Notes: generated by a model from the sequence alone, not told the origin. A stretch of 64,000 nt of DNA from Prochlorococcus sp. AG-388-E21 (GCA_003279855.1 QCGO01000007.1:1-64000), one strand, 5' to 3'; positions 41,093-51,284 are shown, counted from the first letter of the stretch. Made by a program: numbers and translations.

Positions 41093-41644
41093 TTATGGAT
41101 TTATTTCCATTCTTTCCCAATTCTTTTCCTTATGCCAGACATACCTCTTGTGGATAGGCGTTACTAATTTAAGGAGATCTACAGAATATATTTCAAATTC
41201 TAATACAACAAAACTTTCTGGTTTATTTAAATCACTAGAAATTATTTGAGAAGTGCAAATATTTTTATTAATCTCTTTTCCGGGATGTTGCCAAAACCAA
41301 GTTGATTTGGATCTATCTGATAAAGAATCCCAATATTTCATATTTTCCTTTAACATCTTCATTTTCCCTTTAAATCTGAATTGTGATTTGCTTTTAAAAA
41401 AAAGCCATAAAACCTCTGCGTTGGGGTTTACCTTTAATTGAGCAACTTTTTCGCTGCGGCTATCAGTAAAAATAAGGATTGAACTTTCAGTTTGCCATCC
41501 TCTAAAAACTACCGTACGTAATCTAGGTTCGTTATTCCCGTTAATAGTACAAAGCTGAAACCACCTACTTGAGGGTAAATTACCTTCTTTTTTTCTTGCA
41601 GCTTTTAATTCCTGCCTCCATATTGGAATTTTATTTTCCTTCAT
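41093..41644 (-). CDS. Pyridoxamine 5'-phosphate oxidase-like flavoprotein (Alr4036 type)
   Basis: The ATG at 41644 gives MKENKIPIWRQELKAARKKE, the usual start of this group. The FMN-binding split barrel follows: SRWFQLCTINGNNEPRLRTVVFRGW, then DSRSEKVAQL, ALLYWLFFKSKSQFRFKG-like strands, and the C-terminal WHKEKNWERMEINP with the terminal Pro typical of PNPOx. The 183-residue length fits the Alr4036 family. Vitamin B6 oxidation is possible but other FMN chemistry is too. The start overlaps the preceding membrane-protein gene by 14 bases. Confidence 0.8.
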   Translation of the reverse strand: MKENKIPIWRQELKAARKKEGNLPSSRWFQLCTINGNNEPRLRTVVFRGWQTESSILIFTDSRSEKVAQLKVNPNAEVLWLFFKSKSQFRFKGKMKMLKENMKYWDSLSDRSKSTWFWQHPGKEINKNICTSQIISSDLNKPESFVVLEFEIYSVDLLKLVTPIHKRYVWHKEKNWERMEINP

Positions 41645-42254
41645 TAAATTTGGGTAAAAGTAAACCAGTAATTCGCTTATATTCCGCAAATGAAGCATAT
41701 TTTGTAAGAGATTTGTCCTTTTTTAGCATTCTTGGTAGAAATACTCCAAAGAAAAATAAAGCAAGAATAGCAAAAGGTATATAACTCATAGAAAGTATGG
41801 CAAATGATAAATAAATTAGTATTTCACCTAAATAATTTGTATTTCTTATATTTTTGAAAAATCCATCTTTAATAAGTTCTTTTTTGATTTTAAGAGTGAA
41901 ATATTTTTGTGCATCACTTGCAAAATGAAGAAAAACACCAACTATATTTATTGAAATAGAGGCTGCAATTATAGGATACGAAACTGATTTTTGAGAGGAA
42001 ATGAGTATAAATGGGGCTATCCAGTAACTACCAAGGAAAATAAACCCGGTAAATGAAGTTATGAAATTTATTTTTTCCTTAAAATATGGATCTGGAAATA
42101 TTTTTTCTTTTAACAACCAAAGTATTCCATAAGTTCCATGCAAGGATAAATAAACCCATGCAGCAATTGAATAATTTTTATAAAACATCATTAACCCTGT
42201 TACAACAAACACAGTTAAGCCTTTATGCAGGTTGATTATTTGATTAAGTTTCAT
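41631..42254 (-). CDS. Isoprenylcysteine-methyltransferase/DUF1295-like membrane protein
   Basis: This 207-residue protein has five or six membrane helices. The C-terminal part carries NIRNTNYLGEILIYLSFAIL, PRMLKKDKSLTKYASFAEYK and LLLPKF, the NPxYxGE-like and basic motifs of the ICMT/steroid-reductase fold, which methylates or reduces lipid-like substrates. The substrate is unknown. It overlaps the PNPOx-like gene downstream by 14 bases, so the two are translated together. Confidence 0.75.
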   Translation of the reverse strand: MKLNQIINLHKGLTVFVVTGLMMFYKNYSIAAWVYLSLHGTYGILWLLKEKIFPDPYFKEKINFITSFTGFIFLGSYWIAPFILISSQKSVSYPIIAASISINIVGVFLHFASDAQKYFTLKIKKELIKDGFFKNIRNTNYLGEILIYLSFAILSMSYIPFAILALFFFGVFLPRMLKKDKSLTKYASFAEYKRITGLLLPKFNEGK

Positions 42255-42319
42255 TTTCTAATCAATCTAAAAAACGAAAGTATTATTTGTGGATCTTCTT
42301 GCATTCATCAATAATCTAA

Positions 42320-42391
42320 TGGGCGATACTGGATTCGAACCAGTGACCACTACCTTGTCGAGGTAATGCTCTACCGCTGAGCTAATCGCCC
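42320..42391 (-). tRNA. tRNA-Val (anticodon GAC)
   Basis: On the minus strand the acceptor GGGCGAT pairs with ATCGCCC, the D-arm is GCTC...GAGC, the anticodon loop TCGACAA has anticodon GAC, and the T-arm carries GTTCGAATCC with the TTCGA loop. The discriminator is A. The 72-base cloverleaf is complete; CCA is not encoded. Confidence 0.95.
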
Positions 42392-42445
42392 TTTTGAAAA
42401 AGTCAAATATTTGAACTCCCTATATGAAAATAGCAGTTCAAGGAT

Positions 42446-43237
42446 TCATTTTCTAAGTAACTTAATTTTCCATCTTAGTCTTTTGGTTATTTCTAAATCT
42501 AGAATTTCAATAAACCCTTTGTTTTCAAGTTGAAGTTTGTCACCAACTTTTACACTAATAGTACCTTTCTTTACTGTCTTACCATTTAATTTAAGCATTC
42601 CAGTTTCTATCCTTTCCAAAATTTTGTTCCTAGAGATCCTGAAACCTGCAGAAGCTATCGCATCTATCCTTGTTGAAGCCTCTACGGTATTAATTATTTT
42701 TTTTGATCTCCCAACAGGTATTTGTAATTCATCTAAACAAACTATTTTTATTTTTACTTTTACATCTCTTAGGGAGAAAATCTTTTCATTTAAGAATTCA
42801 ATTTTTGAATCGTCGATTATTCCTTGGGCTCCTCTATCTCCTGTGGTCCAAATATCACCAATTTTTTCTTTCCTCAATCCATTATCTACTAAAAAGGATC
42901 TAAAATCATCCTGAGTTGCGTTGTCAAATAAAAAATTGCCATTCATTTGAATACCTTTCGCAGGGAAATCTTTAATTAGTTCATTTTTCTCTGGGATATT
43001 ATCTTCTCTAAAACATGCAATCTTGGATCTTTGGGCTGAATTATATCCTCCAAAAACAAAAAATTTAAAATCATTTAAATTTTCAAATTCTTTCAAAATT
43101 TCTTCACACACAAATGTTGAATTAAACCCGGTCCAATATGTTTGCCAATGTTTTAAGGATAAATTAGAAATATTTATTAATTCCTCAATTTCTTTTTTGT
43201 AATTTGAATTTATTAATAATTCCTTCAAGTCAATCAT
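42446..43237 (-). CDS. Photosystem II S4-domain protein (YlmH-like)
   Basis: The C-terminal 70 residues are an S4 RNA-binding domain (EASTRIDAIASAGFRISRNK, then TGMLKLNGKTVKKGTISVKV). The middle has the YlmH-like domain with GGYNSAQRSKIACFRED and GDIWTTGDRGAQGI. Together these match the cyanobacterial PSII S4 family (TIGR03069), an RNA-binding protein linked with PSII function and related to chloroplast homologues. Its start abuts the stop of the gene at 43238 with no gap. Confidence 0.85.
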   Translation of the reverse strand: MIDLKELLINSNYKKEIEELINISNLSLKHWQTYWTGFNSTFVCEEILKEFENLNDFKFFVFGGYNSAQRSKIACFREDNIPEKNELIKDFPAKGIQMNGNFLFDNATQDDFRSFLVDNGLRKEKIGDIWTTGDRGAQGIIDDSKIEFLNEKIFSLRDVKVKIKIVCLDELQIPVGRSKKIINTVEASTRIDAIASAGFRISRNKILERIETGMLKLNGKTVKKGTISVKVGDKLQLENKGFIEILDLEITKRLRWKIKLLRK

Positions 43238-43804
43238 TTAGCCTTCTATAAAAATTATGTCTCTAGGGTCTGATTGTTTTATTAAAGCCCAAGGTAACTC
43301 AGTTCCTATTTGATTTTCAAGAAGAACAAGCCATTTCCCTTCTTTATTGAAATCAATAATAGATCTCAACTCTTTATTTCTATTGAGGTTAATACTTGCT
43401 GAAGATACAATGCTACCTAAATATCCTGAGCCCATACCCAAAAGACCCCCCATGAAAGATTCTCCTATATTGTTTAATCCAAGGAAGCTAAAAGTGGATA
43501 AGTTTGTCATATTAGAAAATGCTATGCCTGCTATAAAACCAAATGGCATTAGCCAGTTACGCATATTTTTCTGTCTTATTTTTCTATCAAGTTTGGGATT
43601 TAGGATTCTTATGTTTTCAATTTCTTCAGATTTAAAGAAGCTATTTGAGGATAAATTTAATAATTGTTGTTGATCAGGAGTTGTTTTTTCTTTAGATGGC
43701 AAAATTAATAAGCATTCTGTTAGAAATATTGATTTGTCCTTAAAAACATTTAATAGATCAAGGCATTTTTCTAGCTCATTAAATATCACTATACTTTTAG
43801 TCAA
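43238..43804 (-). CDS. Conserved cyanobacterial membrane protein (188 aa)
   Basis: A soluble N-terminal part of about 90 residues is followed by a Gly-rich double-helix hairpin (about 90-140; FGFIAGIAFSNM, GESFMGGLLGMGSGYLG) and a soluble C-terminus with WLVLLENQIGTELPW and DPRDIIFIEG. The Gly-rich helices resemble glycine-zipper membrane segments. It ends exactly where the PSII S4 gene begins, so the two form an operon. The function is unknown. Confidence 0.7.
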   Translation of the reverse strand: MTKSIVIFNELEKCLDLLNVFKDKSIFLTECLLILPSKEKTTPDQQQLLNLSSNSFFKSEEIENIRILNPKLDRKIRQKNMRNWLMPFGFIAGIAFSNMTNLSTFSFLGLNNIGESFMGGLLGMGSGYLGSIVSSASINLNRNKELRSIIDFNKEGKWLVLLENQIGTELPWALIKQSDPRDIIFIEG

Positions 43805-43906
43805 TTTTCATTCCTCAAATGTTGGTTTGTTGATTCAAATTAATAAAACAAGATATCTCTACTATAGATTAAGTTAAAGTAAAAAAATTAAAGAACAACT
43901 CTTTAA

Positions 43907-45493
43907 ATGACAAAAGTTTTAATTACAGACCCAATTGATCAAACGGGAATTGATATTCTTTCCCAAGTCGCTCAAGTTGATCAGAAGATAGGAATCTCGA
44001 ACTCTGAATTGGCATCTATTATCCATGATTATGATGCTCTTATGATACGCTCTGGCACTCAAGTTACAGGAGATATTATTAATTCTTCTAAGAAACTAAG
44101 AATAATTGGAAGAGCTGGGGTTGGTGTAGATAATGTGGATGTTAAGGCGGCTACTCAAAAGGGGGTACTCGTTGTTAATTCTCCTGGAGGGAATACTATA
44201 GCTGCTGCCGAGCATACAATTGCCATGATGTTGGCATTATCAAGAAATATACCAATTGCAAATAGTAGTACTTTTTTGGGTAAATGGGAAAGAAAAAAAT
44301 TTGTTGGTAATGAGTTGTTTAAGAAAAAGCTAGGTGTTGTAGGTTTAGGAAAAATAGGAACTCATGTCGCAAAAGTTGCTAATGCTCTTGGAATGGATGT
44401 TTATGGATATGATCCATTTGTTTCCTCAGAAAGAGCACAACAATTACAGGTCAGATTGTCCGAATTAAAAACATTGTTTGAGGAATCTGATTATGTAACT
44501 TTACACTTGCCGAGGACTTCAGAAACCGAAAACCTAGTAAATATCAAGGTGCTTAAAAGTATGAAAAAAAATGCAAAATTAATAAACTGTGCGCGTGGGG
44601 GAATCATTGATGAAGAAGCTTTAGCTGAGGCACTTAATAATTCATTAATAGGAGGAGCGGCTATTGATGTGTTTGCTAAAGAGCCATTAGACTCCAATTC
44701 ACCACTACTTAAAGTTGCTAAAAATTTAATCCTTACTCCTCATTTAGGAGCATCAACTAGGGAAGCTCAAGAGAATGTTGCTGTAGATGTTGCTGAACAA
44801 ATAAGAGATGTTCTTTTGGGACTTTCTGCTCGAACAGCAGTAAATATTCCGGGTTTAAGTCCTGACATTATGGATAGCCTTAAACCTCATTTACAATTAG
44901 CTGAAACAATGGGCCTTTTAATAAGCCAACTTTCTGGAGGACAAATTCAAAAGTTAGAGGTAAGGCTTCAAGGTGAATTCGTGCAGCACCCTTCACAGCC
45001 TTTAATAATAGCAAGTTTAAAAGGTCTATTAAGTAAGGCTCTAGGTGATCGAATAAATTATGTTAATGCTTCTCTTGAAGCAGAGTCTAGAGGTATTTCA
45101 GTAGTTGAAAGTAAAGACGAGGCTAGACCAGAATTTGCTAGTGGTTCACTTCAATTAACTACATTTGGAGATAATGGTGAACATAGTGTTGCAGGAAGCA
45201 TTTTTGCTGATGGCGAATTGAGAATAATTAGCATTGATCAATATCCAGTTAATGTTTCTCCAAGTAGATTTATGCTTATAACTAGGCATAGAGATATGCC
45301 AGGCATTATTGGAAAGTTGGGTTCCCTCCTAGGGGACCACAATGTCAATATTGCCTCAATGCAAGTTGGTAGAAAAATTGTCAGAGGAGAGGCTGTTATG
45401 GTTTTAAGTATTGATGATCCTATTCCTACAAATTTGCTTGAATCAATTCTTGAGGTTGAGGGTATCACTAGTTCTGATCCAGTAACTTTATAA
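43907..45493 (+). CDS. serA: D-3-phosphoglycerate dehydrogenase
   Basis: SerA catalyses the first step of serine synthesis, oxidising 3-phosphoglycerate with NAD+. Residues 1-310 are the D-2-hydroxyacid dehydrogenase fold: GRAGVGVDNVD (about 68-78), the dinucleotide motif GVVGLGKIGTHV (about 145-156), the catalytic Arg in NCARGGIIDE and His in LTPHLGASTREAQ. An intervening domain (about 315-450) and a C-terminal ACT domain (about 455-528, RHRDMPGIIGKLGSLLGDHN) complete a type-1 enzyme of 528 residues. prmA follows after 16 bases. Confidence 0.95.
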   Translation: MTKVLITDPIDQTGIDILSQVAQVDQKIGISNSELASIIHDYDALMIRSGTQVTGDIINSSKKLRIIGRAGVGVDNVDVKAATQKGVLVVNSPGGNTIAAAEHTIAMMLALSRNIPIANSSTFLGKWERKKFVGNELFKKKLGVVGLGKIGTHVAKVANALGMDVYGYDPFVSSERAQQLQVRLSELKTLFEESDYVTLHLPRTSETENLVNIKVLKSMKKNAKLINCARGGIIDEEALAEALNNSLIGGAAIDVFAKEPLDSNSPLLKVAKNLILTPHLGASTREAQENVAVDVAEQIRDVLLGLSARTAVNIPGLSPDIMDSLKPHLQLAETMGLLISQLSGGQIQKLEVRLQGEFVQHPSQPLIIASLKGLLSKALGDRINYVNASLEAESRGISVVESKDEARPEFASGSLQLTTFGDNGEHSVAGSIFADGELRIISIDQYPVNVSPSRFMLITRHRDMPGIIGKLGSLLGDHNVNIASMQVGRKIVRGEAVMVLSIDDPIPTNLLESILEVEGITSSDPVTL

Positions 45494-45509
45494 ATAATTT
45501 GAGTAGTTA

Positions 45510-46412
45510 ATGGAAATAAAAAATTGGTATAAACTTACTTTTGAAATAGAAACTAATTTAGAAGAAATTATTATTTGGAAATTAAATGACTTAGGTATAT
45601 CGAGTTACGCATTTGAAATTTTATTAAATAATAAAAATAATAAAAAAGTAATAATTTGGCTTCCAAATTTAAATTGGTCAGAAAGTTTAAGAATTAAACT
45701 TGTAAGAAATATTAAAGAGGTTTTAGATAAAAATAATTATAAAACCAATTGTTTTGAGTGGAGTCTTATTGCACAGGAAGATTGGATATCAAGCTGGAAG
45801 AAATATTGGGGACCAGAACTTGTAGGTGATAACTTACTTGTATTACCTTATTGGATTGAATTACCAGAGGAATATAAAAATAAGAAAGTTATTGAAATAG
45901 ATCCTGGAGCAGCTTTCGGTACGGGAAGTCATCCCACGACATCTCTTTGCTTAGAAAAATTAGAAAAAATTTCTTTATCTAGTAATAAAATATTAGATAT
46001 AGGTTCTGGTAGTGGAGTTTTAAGTATTGCGGCTAAATCTTTTGGCGCTAAGGAAGTTTATGCTATTGATAATGATTATCTTGCAATAAATTCGACTGAG
46101 TCTAATTTTCGGCTAAATTTCGGCACACTAGATGATCTAAAGACTTATCTTGGACCATTTGATGAGTTGGTTTCAAAATATTCTTTAAAGAATTTTGATT
46201 TAATTTTATGTAATATTCTTTTTGAGGTTATAAAAGGCATAATCCCTGAAATAAGTAACTGCCTTAAAAAAGATGGAAAAGTAATTTTGAGTGGTATTTT
46301 GAATTCACAAAAAGATGAAATTTTTAATTTATTGAATGCTAGTAATTTTCAAATAAATGATGTATCTTCTAAAAAAGATTGGGTGTGCATTACAGCACAA
46401 AAAATCCCTTGA
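45510..46412 (+). CDS. prmA: Ribosomal protein L11 methyltransferase
   Basis: PrmA trimethylates lysines of ribosomal protein L11. A substrate-binding N-terminal domain is followed by [20 protein letters not shown] (about 131-150), the PrmA signature, then [20 protein letters not shown] (SAM motif I, about 160-179) and [10 protein letters not shown] (post-I motif). The 300-residue length is usual. It lies 16 bases after serA, so it is probably co-transcribed. Confidence 0.95.
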   Translation: MEIKNWYKLTFEIETNLEEIIIWKLNDLGISSYAFEILLNNKNNKKVIIWLPNLNWSESLRIKLVRNIKEVLDKNNYKTNCFEWSLIAQEDWISSWKKYWGPELVGDNLLVLPYWIELPEEYKNKKVIEIDPGAAFGTGSHPTTSLCLEKLEKISLSSNKILDIGSGSGVLSIAAKSFGAKEVYAIDNDYLAINSTESNFRLNFGTLDDLKTYLGPFDELVSKYSLKNFDLILCNILFEVIKGIIPEISNCLKKDGKVILSGILNSQKDEIFNLLNASNFQINDVSSKKDWVCITAQKIP

Positions 46413-46555
46413 TCTAATAAATACATAAGTTTTGCTAATGTAACCTCCCTTTCTCATTGCATTGTTTCATTTTTTACTCTTTACACACACAAATGCTCGT
46501 AAACAATGTTAAAAAAGTAGTAAAGGTATTTTTTTACCATCAATTTTTTATTTAA

Positions 46556-46855
46556 ATGGCTTCTTACAAAGTTACACTTATCAGCGAAAGTGAAGGTCTC
46601 AATTCTACGATTGAAGTACCTGATGATCAGTACATTCTAGATGCTGCTGAAGAACAAGGCGTTGATCTACCATATTCTTGTAGAGCAGGAGCTTGTTCTA
46701 CTTGTGCAGGTAAAATCACATCAGGAACTGTTGATCAATCTGACCAAAGTTTTCTAGATGATGATCAACTAGAAGCTGGCTTTGTCCTTACTTGTGTTGC
46801 ATATCCATCTTCAGATGTAACAATTAATACTCATGCTGAAGAAGAGCTTTATTAA
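46556..46855 (+). CDS. petF: Plant-type [2Fe-2S] ferredoxin
   Basis: This 99-residue soluble protein carries electrons from photosystem I to NADP+ reductase and other acceptors, including the desaturases in this window. The cluster ligands are Cys42, Cys47, Cys50 ([10 protein letters not shown]) and Cys80 (LTCVAYP). The highly acidic surface and the C-terminal AEEELY are typical. A good terminator follows. It is preceded by 143 non-coding bases, room for its own promoter. Confidence 0.97.
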   Translation: MASYKVTLISESEGLNSTIEVPDDQYILDAAEEQGVDLPYSCRAGACSTCAGKITSGTVDQSDQSFLDDDQLEAGFVLTCVAYPSSDVTINTHAEEELY

Positions 46856-46899
46856 TTATAAAAAATAACTTTAGTTAGTTGTTTTATTAAAATTTTTCT

Positions 46900-46929
46900 G
46901 CCATTCTCATATGAGGTGGCTTTTTTTTT
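46900..46929 (+). terminator. Terminator of petF, close to the next start
   Basis: GCCATTCTCAT pairs (with one bulge and wobble pairs) with ATGAGGTGGC, followed by nine T. The next gene starts only seven bases later, so its mRNA either reads through this terminator or starts within it. Confidence 0.75.
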
Positions 46930-46936
46930 GCGATAA

Positions 46937-47302
46937 ATGAATAAATTTGAATTTTTTAAAACTGATGCAATTCAATCAAGTTACGGTGGTCAATTCAGTT
47001 ATAAAGTGATTGGACCATGTTGCAGGCTATATGACAGGGAAGAGTTGCCTTGGCCTTGTTCTAGACTGGCCTGGCGCAGTAAAGAGCCAAGTTGGAGAAG
47101 AATAGGAGCTAGATTTGTAGCAGATATGGCCTCAAGGAAATGTCCATCGTATTCAGTTCAAATTTTAGAACCAGGATCAAAACCTGTAGAAACGGTAATA
47201 ACACTATTCTCAAAGAAGTTTTCTTCAGAAATTCAAGAATGGTGGTACAGCAAAAAACCAGGCTCAAAAGAACCTGGTAATGTGTTGCCAGAAAGTATTT
47301 AA
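46937..47302 (+). CDS. Conserved cyanobacterial protein (121 aa)
   Basis: The soluble product begins MNKFEFFKTDAIQSSYGGQF and has a well-defined Cys/Trp/Arg-rich core (GPCCRLYDREELPWPCSRLA, SWRRIGARFV), then an amphipathic C-terminus. Three Cys close together suggest metal or disulfide chemistry. I recognise no named family. It starts immediately after the petF terminator, an unusual arrangement. Confidence 0.65.
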   Translation: MNKFEFFKTDAIQSSYGGQFSYKVIGPCCRLYDREELPWPCSRLAWRSKEPSWRRIGARFVADMASRKCPSYSVQILEPGSKPVETVITLFSKKFSSEIQEWWYSKKPGSKEPGNVLPESI

Positions 47303-47312
47303 AGTATTTTTT

Positions 47313-47891
47313 TTAAGCTTTTGGTTTTGGAGGCATATAACCTCTTAAACCTGAGCATTCAAGACTGTCAACTGTATCCACGCCAGTTTTTGAATTAGTA
47401 CCTGTCGCTCTCTCACATAATGATTTCCTCTCAGAAAGATCGAGATTGGCGTCAGTAAAGTCTGTTCCATCTATAGTTGCCCCATTAAAAACACTTTTCA
47501 TTAGCTCTCCATTTGTAAGATTTGCATCTGATAAATCAGCATTATCAAAACGTACGGCATAAGCAATAAGATCTTTCATGTTTGCGCCTTTGAAACTAGA
47601 GTTCTTGGCAGTTGTTACGCTCATATAGGCACCTTGTAGGTTGGCTTCGCCTAAATCTTGATTAGATAAATCATATTTTACATATTCATTATTTTGAAGA
47701 TCTGCACCATGAAGATCTTCTTTCAATCCATCTACTGATGAAGGATCACTTGGATAAAGTGCATTTGCAGAGATTGGATTAAGAAGTAAACCAATAATCA
47801 ATGGAAGAAAAATAAGAAGTCTTTTGAAAGACTTGTTTAGTGATGAAAAAATAGAAACCATTTCGATCGACATCAAATTAAAAAAAACCAT
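47313..47891 (-). CDS. Pentapeptide-repeat protein, probably thylakoid lumenal or periplasmic
   Basis: The first 45 residues include a basic stretch and a hydrophobic signal ending SANALYPSD; ATGs at 47873 or 47861 are alternative starts. Residues about 60-155 contain a run of A(D/N)LxX repeats (DLSNQDLGEANLQGAYMSV, GANMKDLIAYAVRFDNADLS), forming a right-handed quadrilateral beta helix. Two C-terminal Cys (SLCERA, LECSGL) could pair. Related lumenal pentapeptide proteins are known in chloroplasts; the role is unknown. Confidence 0.85.
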   Translation of the reverse strand: MVFFNLMSIEMVSIFSSLNKSFKRLLIFLPLIIGLLLNPISANALYPSDPSSVDGLKEDLHGADLQNNEYVKYDLSNQDLGEANLQGAYMSVTTAKNSSFKGANMKDLIAYAVRFDNADLSDANLTNGELMKSVFNGATIDGTDFTDANLDLSERKSLCERATGTNSKTGVDTVDSLECSGLRGYMPPKPKA

Positions 47892-47950
47892 AAGACTATT
47901 ATTTCATGGGTTGGTCATTTACAACCCTACTGCTCACGAACTGTTGCAGT

Positions 47951-48889
47951 TTATTTAATTTCTGCGGTTAAAAAATCTTTAGCAAGATAAGTATTAGGGA
48001 AGATTTTTTGAGCTTCTTTTAGCAAATCGCTTGGCTTGATTGGACTTCTTTGAGTATATCTTGGGCTTAAATGTGTGATAATTAATTTCTTTACGTTAGA
48101 CAATAGTGCAGTTTTTGCTGCCATTATTGTTGTCGAATGTAATTTTTCGTAAGCCATTTTTTCATCTTCTTTTGAAAATGTAGATTCATGAACTAGTAAA
48201 TCAGCATTTTTAGATAAGTTAACTGCCGATTCGCTAAAAACTGTATCAGTACAGTAAACAAAACTTTCACCTTTTCTAGGAGGACCACAAAAATCTTGCC
48301 CATTAAAAGATCTCCCATCTTTCAATTGAACTGTTTTACCTGCTTGTAATTCTGAATATATAGGCCCGGGAGGAATATTTGAATCTTCTGCTTTTTTGAT
48401 ATCGAATACTCCTGGCTTATCTTTTTCGCTCACACGATAACCATAAGCAGGTAGCCTATGCTTAAGGCAGGCACAATGAACTTTTAACTTATCGTTTTCA
48501 AATAAAATTTTATTTAATGAGGCGAAATCTTCAACTTCTCGAAAACGTAAAGGAAATGACAATTTGCAATAGCTATTATTAAGTGCCGAATTTACAAAAT
48601 TTCTTAACTCTGAAGGACCATAAATTTCAATACCATTACTATTGCCCGATAACCCTAATGTAGCCAAAAGGCCTGGTAAACCATAAATATGATCACCATG
48701 CATATGAGTAATAAATATTTTTTTAATTTGTGAAGACTTAATATTACTCTTCATTAGTTGATGTTGTGTTCCTTCTCCGCAATCAAAAAGCCATACTTCG
48801 GCGGTTTGAGATAATTTAAGGGCTAAGGAAGAGACATTTCTTGTTAAGGTTGGCACCCCAGAGCTTGTTCCCAAGAAAGTGATGTTCAC
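47951..48889 (-). CDS. rnz: Ribonuclease Z (tRNase Z)
   Basis: Cleaves the 3' trailer of tRNA precursors lacking encoded CCA, such as the tRNA-Val in this window. Zinc ligands are in [10 protein letters not shown] (HxHxDH, about 62-71), a later His in CACLKHR (about 138), the Asp in VYCTDTVFS and His in ITHLSPRY. The 312-residue length is that of the short form. It is monocistronic and divergent from the SpoIID/LysM gene at 48978. Confidence 0.95.
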   Translation of the reverse strand: MNITFLGTSSGVPTLTRNVSSLALKLSQTAEVWLFDCGEGTQHQLMKSNIKSSQIKKIFITHMHGDHIYGLPGLLATLGLSGNSNGIEIYGPSELRNFVNSALNNSYCKLSFPLRFREVEDFASLNKILFENDKLKVHCACLKHRLPAYGYRVSEKDKPGVFDIKKAEDSNIPPGPIYSELQAGKTVQLKDGRSFNGQDFCGPPRKGESFVYCTDTVFSESAVNLSKNADLLVHESTFSKEDEKMAYEKLHSTTIMAAKTALLSNVKKLIITHLSPRYTQRSPIKPSDLLKEAQKIFPNTYLAKDFLTAEIK

Positions 48890-48977
48890 TTTTGATGTTA
48901 TTTTTATTTTATTAACTAGATTAAATCTAGACTTTTAGTCAGACTTAGGCAAATGCAAAATTTGTTTTTCAAACATA

Positions 48978-50363
48978 GTGATTTATAAAATTATAAAAAA
49001 TTCTTATAAATTTTATTTAATAGGGATAATAATTTTTTGTGTTTTCCAGAATCGATCTGTATCTGCAGCCAGAGAGCCCTTGATAAGGGTTCTAATATCA
49101 AAAAATAGAAATTTAAGGATAAGATCTGATAGGTCAATTCCATTAATTATCAAAGGACAAAAATTTTCAAATAAAAAAATTAAAGGTTTAACTTTAAAAA
49201 AAGAGAGTAATAGAACAACAATATTTTTTGATAAGAATAAACAAAAAATATATGACTTGAAAAATAAAGCAAAAATCGTAGTTAAATCTTCTGATGGGAG
49301 AGGTATTTGGGTCGGTCAGAAAAGATACTCAGGAAAACTTAATCTCTACATTCTTGATTCTGAAATATTAGTGATTAATATCCTTGGAATTGAGAAGTAT
49401 CTTAGTAGTGTTGTAGGCTCAGAGATGCCAGCCAAATGGCCTTTGGAAGCATTAAAAGCTCAAGCTATTGCTTCAAGGACTTATGCTTTGAAGCAAAAAG
49501 GAAATTCTCTTTATGATATTGATTCAACAAATATGAATCAAGTCTATCGTGGGCTAGAGGCTAGAACTTATAAAACCACAAGGGCAGTAAAAAGTACAAG
49601 ATCATTAGTTTTGACATATAAAAATAAATTGATTAATGCCTTATTTCATAGTAGTTCAGGAGGTATGACTGAAAATAGCCAAGATGTTTGGAAGAATGAG
49701 TATCCATATTTATCTAGTGTTAAAGATTTTGATAAAAATAATCCAAAACTTAGATGGCAGAAAAAATTCTCAAATGAAGAATTAAAAAGCTTGTTTCCTA
49801 AAATTGGTGGGATAAAAAAAATTGAGATTCTAAATATAACTAATACTGGAAGAGTGAAAAATGTAAAACTATTGGGATATTATGGTTCTGATCAAATGTC
49901 TGGAGTTGATATTAGAAAAAGAATGAATCTTAAAAGTAATTTTGTGAGATTTAAATTTATTGAAGATAATGAAATTGAATTTAATAACAATAATTCCAAA
50001 CTATTAACAACTAATAAATTTGAAGATGAACCCCTATCCCATATTGTTAAAGCTGGGGATAGTTTGAATGATATTGCTTATAAGTACAACGTAAGTGTTT
50101 ATGAAATAATTGACTTAAATAGTATTAAAGATTCTTCATTAATTAAAATAAATCAAAAATTATTAATTCCAAGAAATAGCTCGAATACATCATCTACCAT
50201 AGAAAAAATTTTGGTTGTTTCAGGATCTGGATCTGGTCATGGTGTGGGAATGAGTCAATGGGGTGCAAAATATATGGCTTCCAAAGGTCAAAAAGCAGAA
50301 AGAATATTAAAACATTTTTATAAGGGTGTAAGAATTAAACCATTTAGCAAAAATTTCTTATAA
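48978..50363 (+). CDS. SpoIID/LytB-domain protein with LysM
   Basis: A GTG start gives an N-terminal signal (FYLIGIIIFCVFQNRSVSA, about 12-30). Residues about 150-320 form the SpoIID domain (VVGSEMPAKWPLEALKAQAI, YRGLEARTYKTTRAVKSTRS, LFHSSSGGMTENSQDVW), a lytic-transglycosylase-like domain acting on peptidoglycan. A LysM repeat (about 358-398, IVKAGDSLNDIAYKYNVS) is inserted before the end of the SpoIID domain (GSGSGHGVGMSQWGAKYMAS), an unusual embedded arrangement also seen in other cyanobacteria. It probably remodels the cell wall. Confidence 0.9.
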   Translation: MIYKIIKNSYKFYLIGIIIFCVFQNRSVSAAREPLIRVLISKNRNLRIRSDRSIPLIIKGQKFSNKKIKGLTLKKESNRTTIFFDKNKQKIYDLKNKAKIVVKSSDGRGIWVGQKRYSGKLNLYILDSEILVINILGIEKYLSSVVGSEMPAKWPLEALKAQAIASRTYALKQKGNSLYDIDSTNMNQVYRGLEARTYKTTRAVKSTRSLVLTYKNKLINALFHSSSGGMTENSQDVWKNEYPYLSSVKDFDKNNPKLRWQKKFSNEELKSLFPKIGGIKKIEILNITNTGRVKNVKLLGYYGSDQMSGVDIRKRMNLKSNFVRFKFIEDNEIEFNNNNSKLLTTNKFEDEPLSHIVKAGDSLNDIAYKYNVSVYEIIDLNSIKDSSLIKINQKLLIPRNSSNTSSTIEKILVVSGSGSGHGVGMSQWGAKYMASKGQKAERILKHFYKGVRIKPFSKNFL

Positions 50364-50366
50364 AAA

Positions 50367-51284
50367 TTATTTGGCATTAAGAACTAATTTGGGATGCAAT
50401 GCAGTTTTATCTTCATTAATAAAACCAATTCCTAAAAGGAGTTTTTTGTGGTCAATAATTTTTATTGGTTTTTTGTAATCAAAAGAGGAGCTCTTAACAA
50501 AATTATTAGCATTAAATTTAATTATCCGCCCTGTTTTCCAAAAGTGAATTTCTTCTTGATTAGTTAAAACTAGTGTTGAGATATGATCAAGAGCAGAAAT
50601 TGTGGGAATAATAAAAGGTGAATTTTTCTCATTAAGATCACTTAGGTCAGATATTTTTATAGAATTTCTCTCATGGAATCCACAAGCCGAAATCCTTTTT
50701 AGGTTCAACAGACAACCTTCTGAATCTAAGACTTGCCCCAAATCTCTAGCTATAGATCTTATATAAGTTCCTGAGGTACATGAAACTTTTATTTCTAATA
50801 TGCCATTCGCTTGATCCCATTCTTTTAATACTAATTCTTCTATTTCTACTTCTCTTGGGTGTAATTCAAATTCCTCATTCTTCAAAGATTTTTTGTATGC
50901 TCTTTCTCCATTAACGTGTACGCTTGATACTTTTGGAGGGACTTGTTGAATAATCCCTCTGAAGTTATTTAAATAATTATCTAATTCATTATTACTCAAA
51001 ATAGGCCACTTTTTTTTATTTAGAATTTCGCCTTGTATATCATCAGTTTTTGTTCTTATACCTAATTGGATTTGTCCAATGTAGGTTTTACCTTGAGGTA
51101 AATATTGAATAAATCTTGTGGCATTTCCTATCGCAATTGGTAATGTTCCTGTTACCTCAGGATCTAAAGTACCTGTGTGACCGACTTTTTTGGTACCTAA
51201 TAATTTCCTTATCTGTTTAACGCAATCATGCGAGGTGCACCCTTTCTCTTTATTAATTGATATGAATCCATCCTTAATTTCCAT
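50367..51284 (-). CDS. truB: tRNA pseudouridine-55 synthase
   Basis: Modifies U55 in the T-loop of tRNAs. Catalytic Asp lies in [18 protein letters not shown] (about 36-53). [20 protein letters not shown] and [15 protein letters not shown] are further TruB signatures, and a C-terminal PUA-like part follows. The 305-residue length is usual. It ends four bases from the SpoIID gene (convergent). Confidence 0.95.
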   Translation of the reverse strand: MEIKDGFISINKEKGCTSHDCVKQIRKLLGTKKVGHTGTLDPEVTGTLPIAIGNATRFIQYLPQGKTYIGQIQLGIRTKTDDIQGEILNKKKWPILSNNELDNYLNNFRGIIQQVPPKVSSVHVNGERAYKKSLKNEEFELHPREVEIEELVLKEWDQANGILEIKVSCTSGTYIRSIARDLGQVLDSEGCLLNLKRISACGFHERNSIKISDLSDLNEKNSPFIIPTISALDHISTLVLTNQEEIHFWKTGRIIKFNANNFVKSSSFDYKKPIKIIDHKKLLLGIGFINEDKTALHPKLVLNAK

